Shown: piece after piece, positions 13,491 to 13,664 of the stretch | How the letters are laid out: each line of letters opens with the position of its first letter | How positions within the stretch are numbered: the stretch's first letter is position 1 | DNA from: Promethearchaeota archaeon | Lineage (GTDB): Archaea; Asgardarchaeota; Lokiarchaeia; Sigyniarchaeales; SOKP01 | DNA length: 13,664 nt | Direction: 5' to 3' | Assembly (NCBI GenBank): GCA_030615145.1 | Contig: JAUWZT010000073.1 | Coordinates: 1-13,664 of the forward strand | The notes under the pieces: model-generated | What the model saw: only the letters and a program-made list of their open reading frames with translations | The model's database searches: none | Told to the model about the DNA's origin: nothing | Made by a program: the position numbers and the translations under genes

Positions 13491-13526
13491 CTTTCATTGA
13501 TTTTGAACTTTCAGGATCAATGAAAG
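13491..13526. promoter_or_regulatory. 11-bp perfect inverted repeat before the condensation-domain gene
   Basis: CTTTCATTGAT (13491-13501) is perfectly complementary to ATCAATGAAAG (13516-13526), with 14 bases between. A further half-site TCAATGAA follows directly at 13527-13534. The predicted transcription start of the minus-strand gene falls at about 13527, so the dyad lies over +1 to +36. It is either an operator for a dimeric repressor or a hairpin in the 5' leader. Nothing in the sequence names the regulator. Confidence 0.6.
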
Positions 13527-13542
13527 TCAATGAATAATAAAT

Positions 13543-13556
13543 AGTTTAAGTATAAA
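13543..13556 (-). promoter_or_regulatory. Likely promoter of the condensation-domain gene
   Basis: TTTATACTTAAACT on the minus strand is the best TATA-like element here. It nearly repeats the element before aclB (TTTATACTTAAA at 5524-5535). It predicts transcription from about 13527, with a leader of some 60-75 bases containing the inverted repeat and the GAGGTG site. Confidence 0.45.
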
Positions 13557-13598
13557 AATGTTTTCATTATTTATGAGATTTCATTTTTTGTGAAAAGG

Positions 13599-13608
13599 TT
13601 TTTATATT
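13599..13608 (+). promoter_or_regulatory. TATA box of the right-edge divergent gene
   Basis: TTTTTATATT follows the purine-rich GAAAAGG (13592-13598), a good BRE/TATA arrangement. It lies about 30 bases before the ATG at 13634, the spacing of a leaderless transcript. Confidence 0.5.
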
Positions 13609-13633
13609 AGAAAAACTATATTATCATTAAGAA

Positions 13634-13664
13634 ATGCCTACAAATAATAAGAATAAACACATTT
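13634..13664 (+). CDS. Start of a divergent gene, cut by the window edge
   Basis: Ten codons from ATG 13634 read MPTNNKNKHI and remain open at the window end. The main support is the promoter: a TATA element ends 25 bases before the ATG, as for a leaderless gene. The gene is divergent from the condensation-domain gene, the usual place for a local regulator or a partner enzyme. The visible residues are too few for any family call. Confidence 0.4.
   Translation, partial: MPTNNKNKHI

Noticed and set aside
1..13664. Search by eye for tRNA, rRNA, CRISPR repeats, insertion-sequence ends and attachment sites
   Set aside because: No cloverleaf with TTCRANNC arm, no regularly spaced repeats, no transposase motifs or terminal inverted repeats were seen.

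Overview
The window is AT-rich DNA that looks archaeal. Several genes are preceded by a TATA-like box 25-35 bases before the start codon, sometimes with a purine-rich BRE-like patch, which fits leaderless or near-leaderless transcription. Genes end in T-runs without hairpins, TTG starts are common, TAA is the usual stop, and a VapBC-type toxin-antitoxin pair of the archaeal kind is present. Central-carbon genes next to a free-standing condensation-domain protein and small multi-pass membrane proteins suggest an Asgard (Lokiarchaeia-like) archaeon, but that placement is inference.

Layout. Positions 1-1868 (minus): a partial M19-type dipeptidase homologue and an alpha/beta hydrolase. 2101-2787 (plus): a multi-pass membrane protein gene split by an in-frame TAA. 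2815-4194 (minus): class II fumarase. 4316-5140 (minus): a second alpha/beta hydrolase that has lost a usable start. 5145-5585: a non-coding stretch with a GC-rich imperfect hairpin and the promoter of the next genes. 5586-8718 (plus): two-subunit ATP-citrate lyase, aclB then aclA, one base apart. 8916-10109 (plus): isocitrate dehydrogenase behind a perfect 9-bp dyad that encloses its candidate TATA box. 10293-11213: a lone antitoxin-like gene facing a VapBC pair. 11355-11834 (minus): a small membrane protein gene interrupted by an in-frame TAG. 12080-13450 (minus): a free-standing condensation-domain (HHxxxDG) protein with an 11-bp inverted repeat at its predicted transcription start. 13634-end (plus): the first codons of a divergent gene.

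Metabolism. ATP-citrate lyase, isocitrate dehydrogenase and fumarase are steps of the TCA cycle, and ATP-citrate lyase is the hallmark enzyme of its reductive form. Together they could turn 2-oxoglutarate + CO2 into isocitrate and, after aconitase (not in this window), cleave citrate to acetyl-CoA and oxaloacetate. The lyase subunits closely resemble the two halves of the animal enzyme, as far as can be judged from memory.

Most unusual features: two membrane-protein genes with single in-frame stops, one hydrolase whose ideally placed ATG is one base out of frame, a dipeptidase homologue without the HxD metal pair, and strong dyads in front of icd and the condensation-domain gene. I do not see a defence island, CRISPR array, tRNA, rRNA or insertion sequence.
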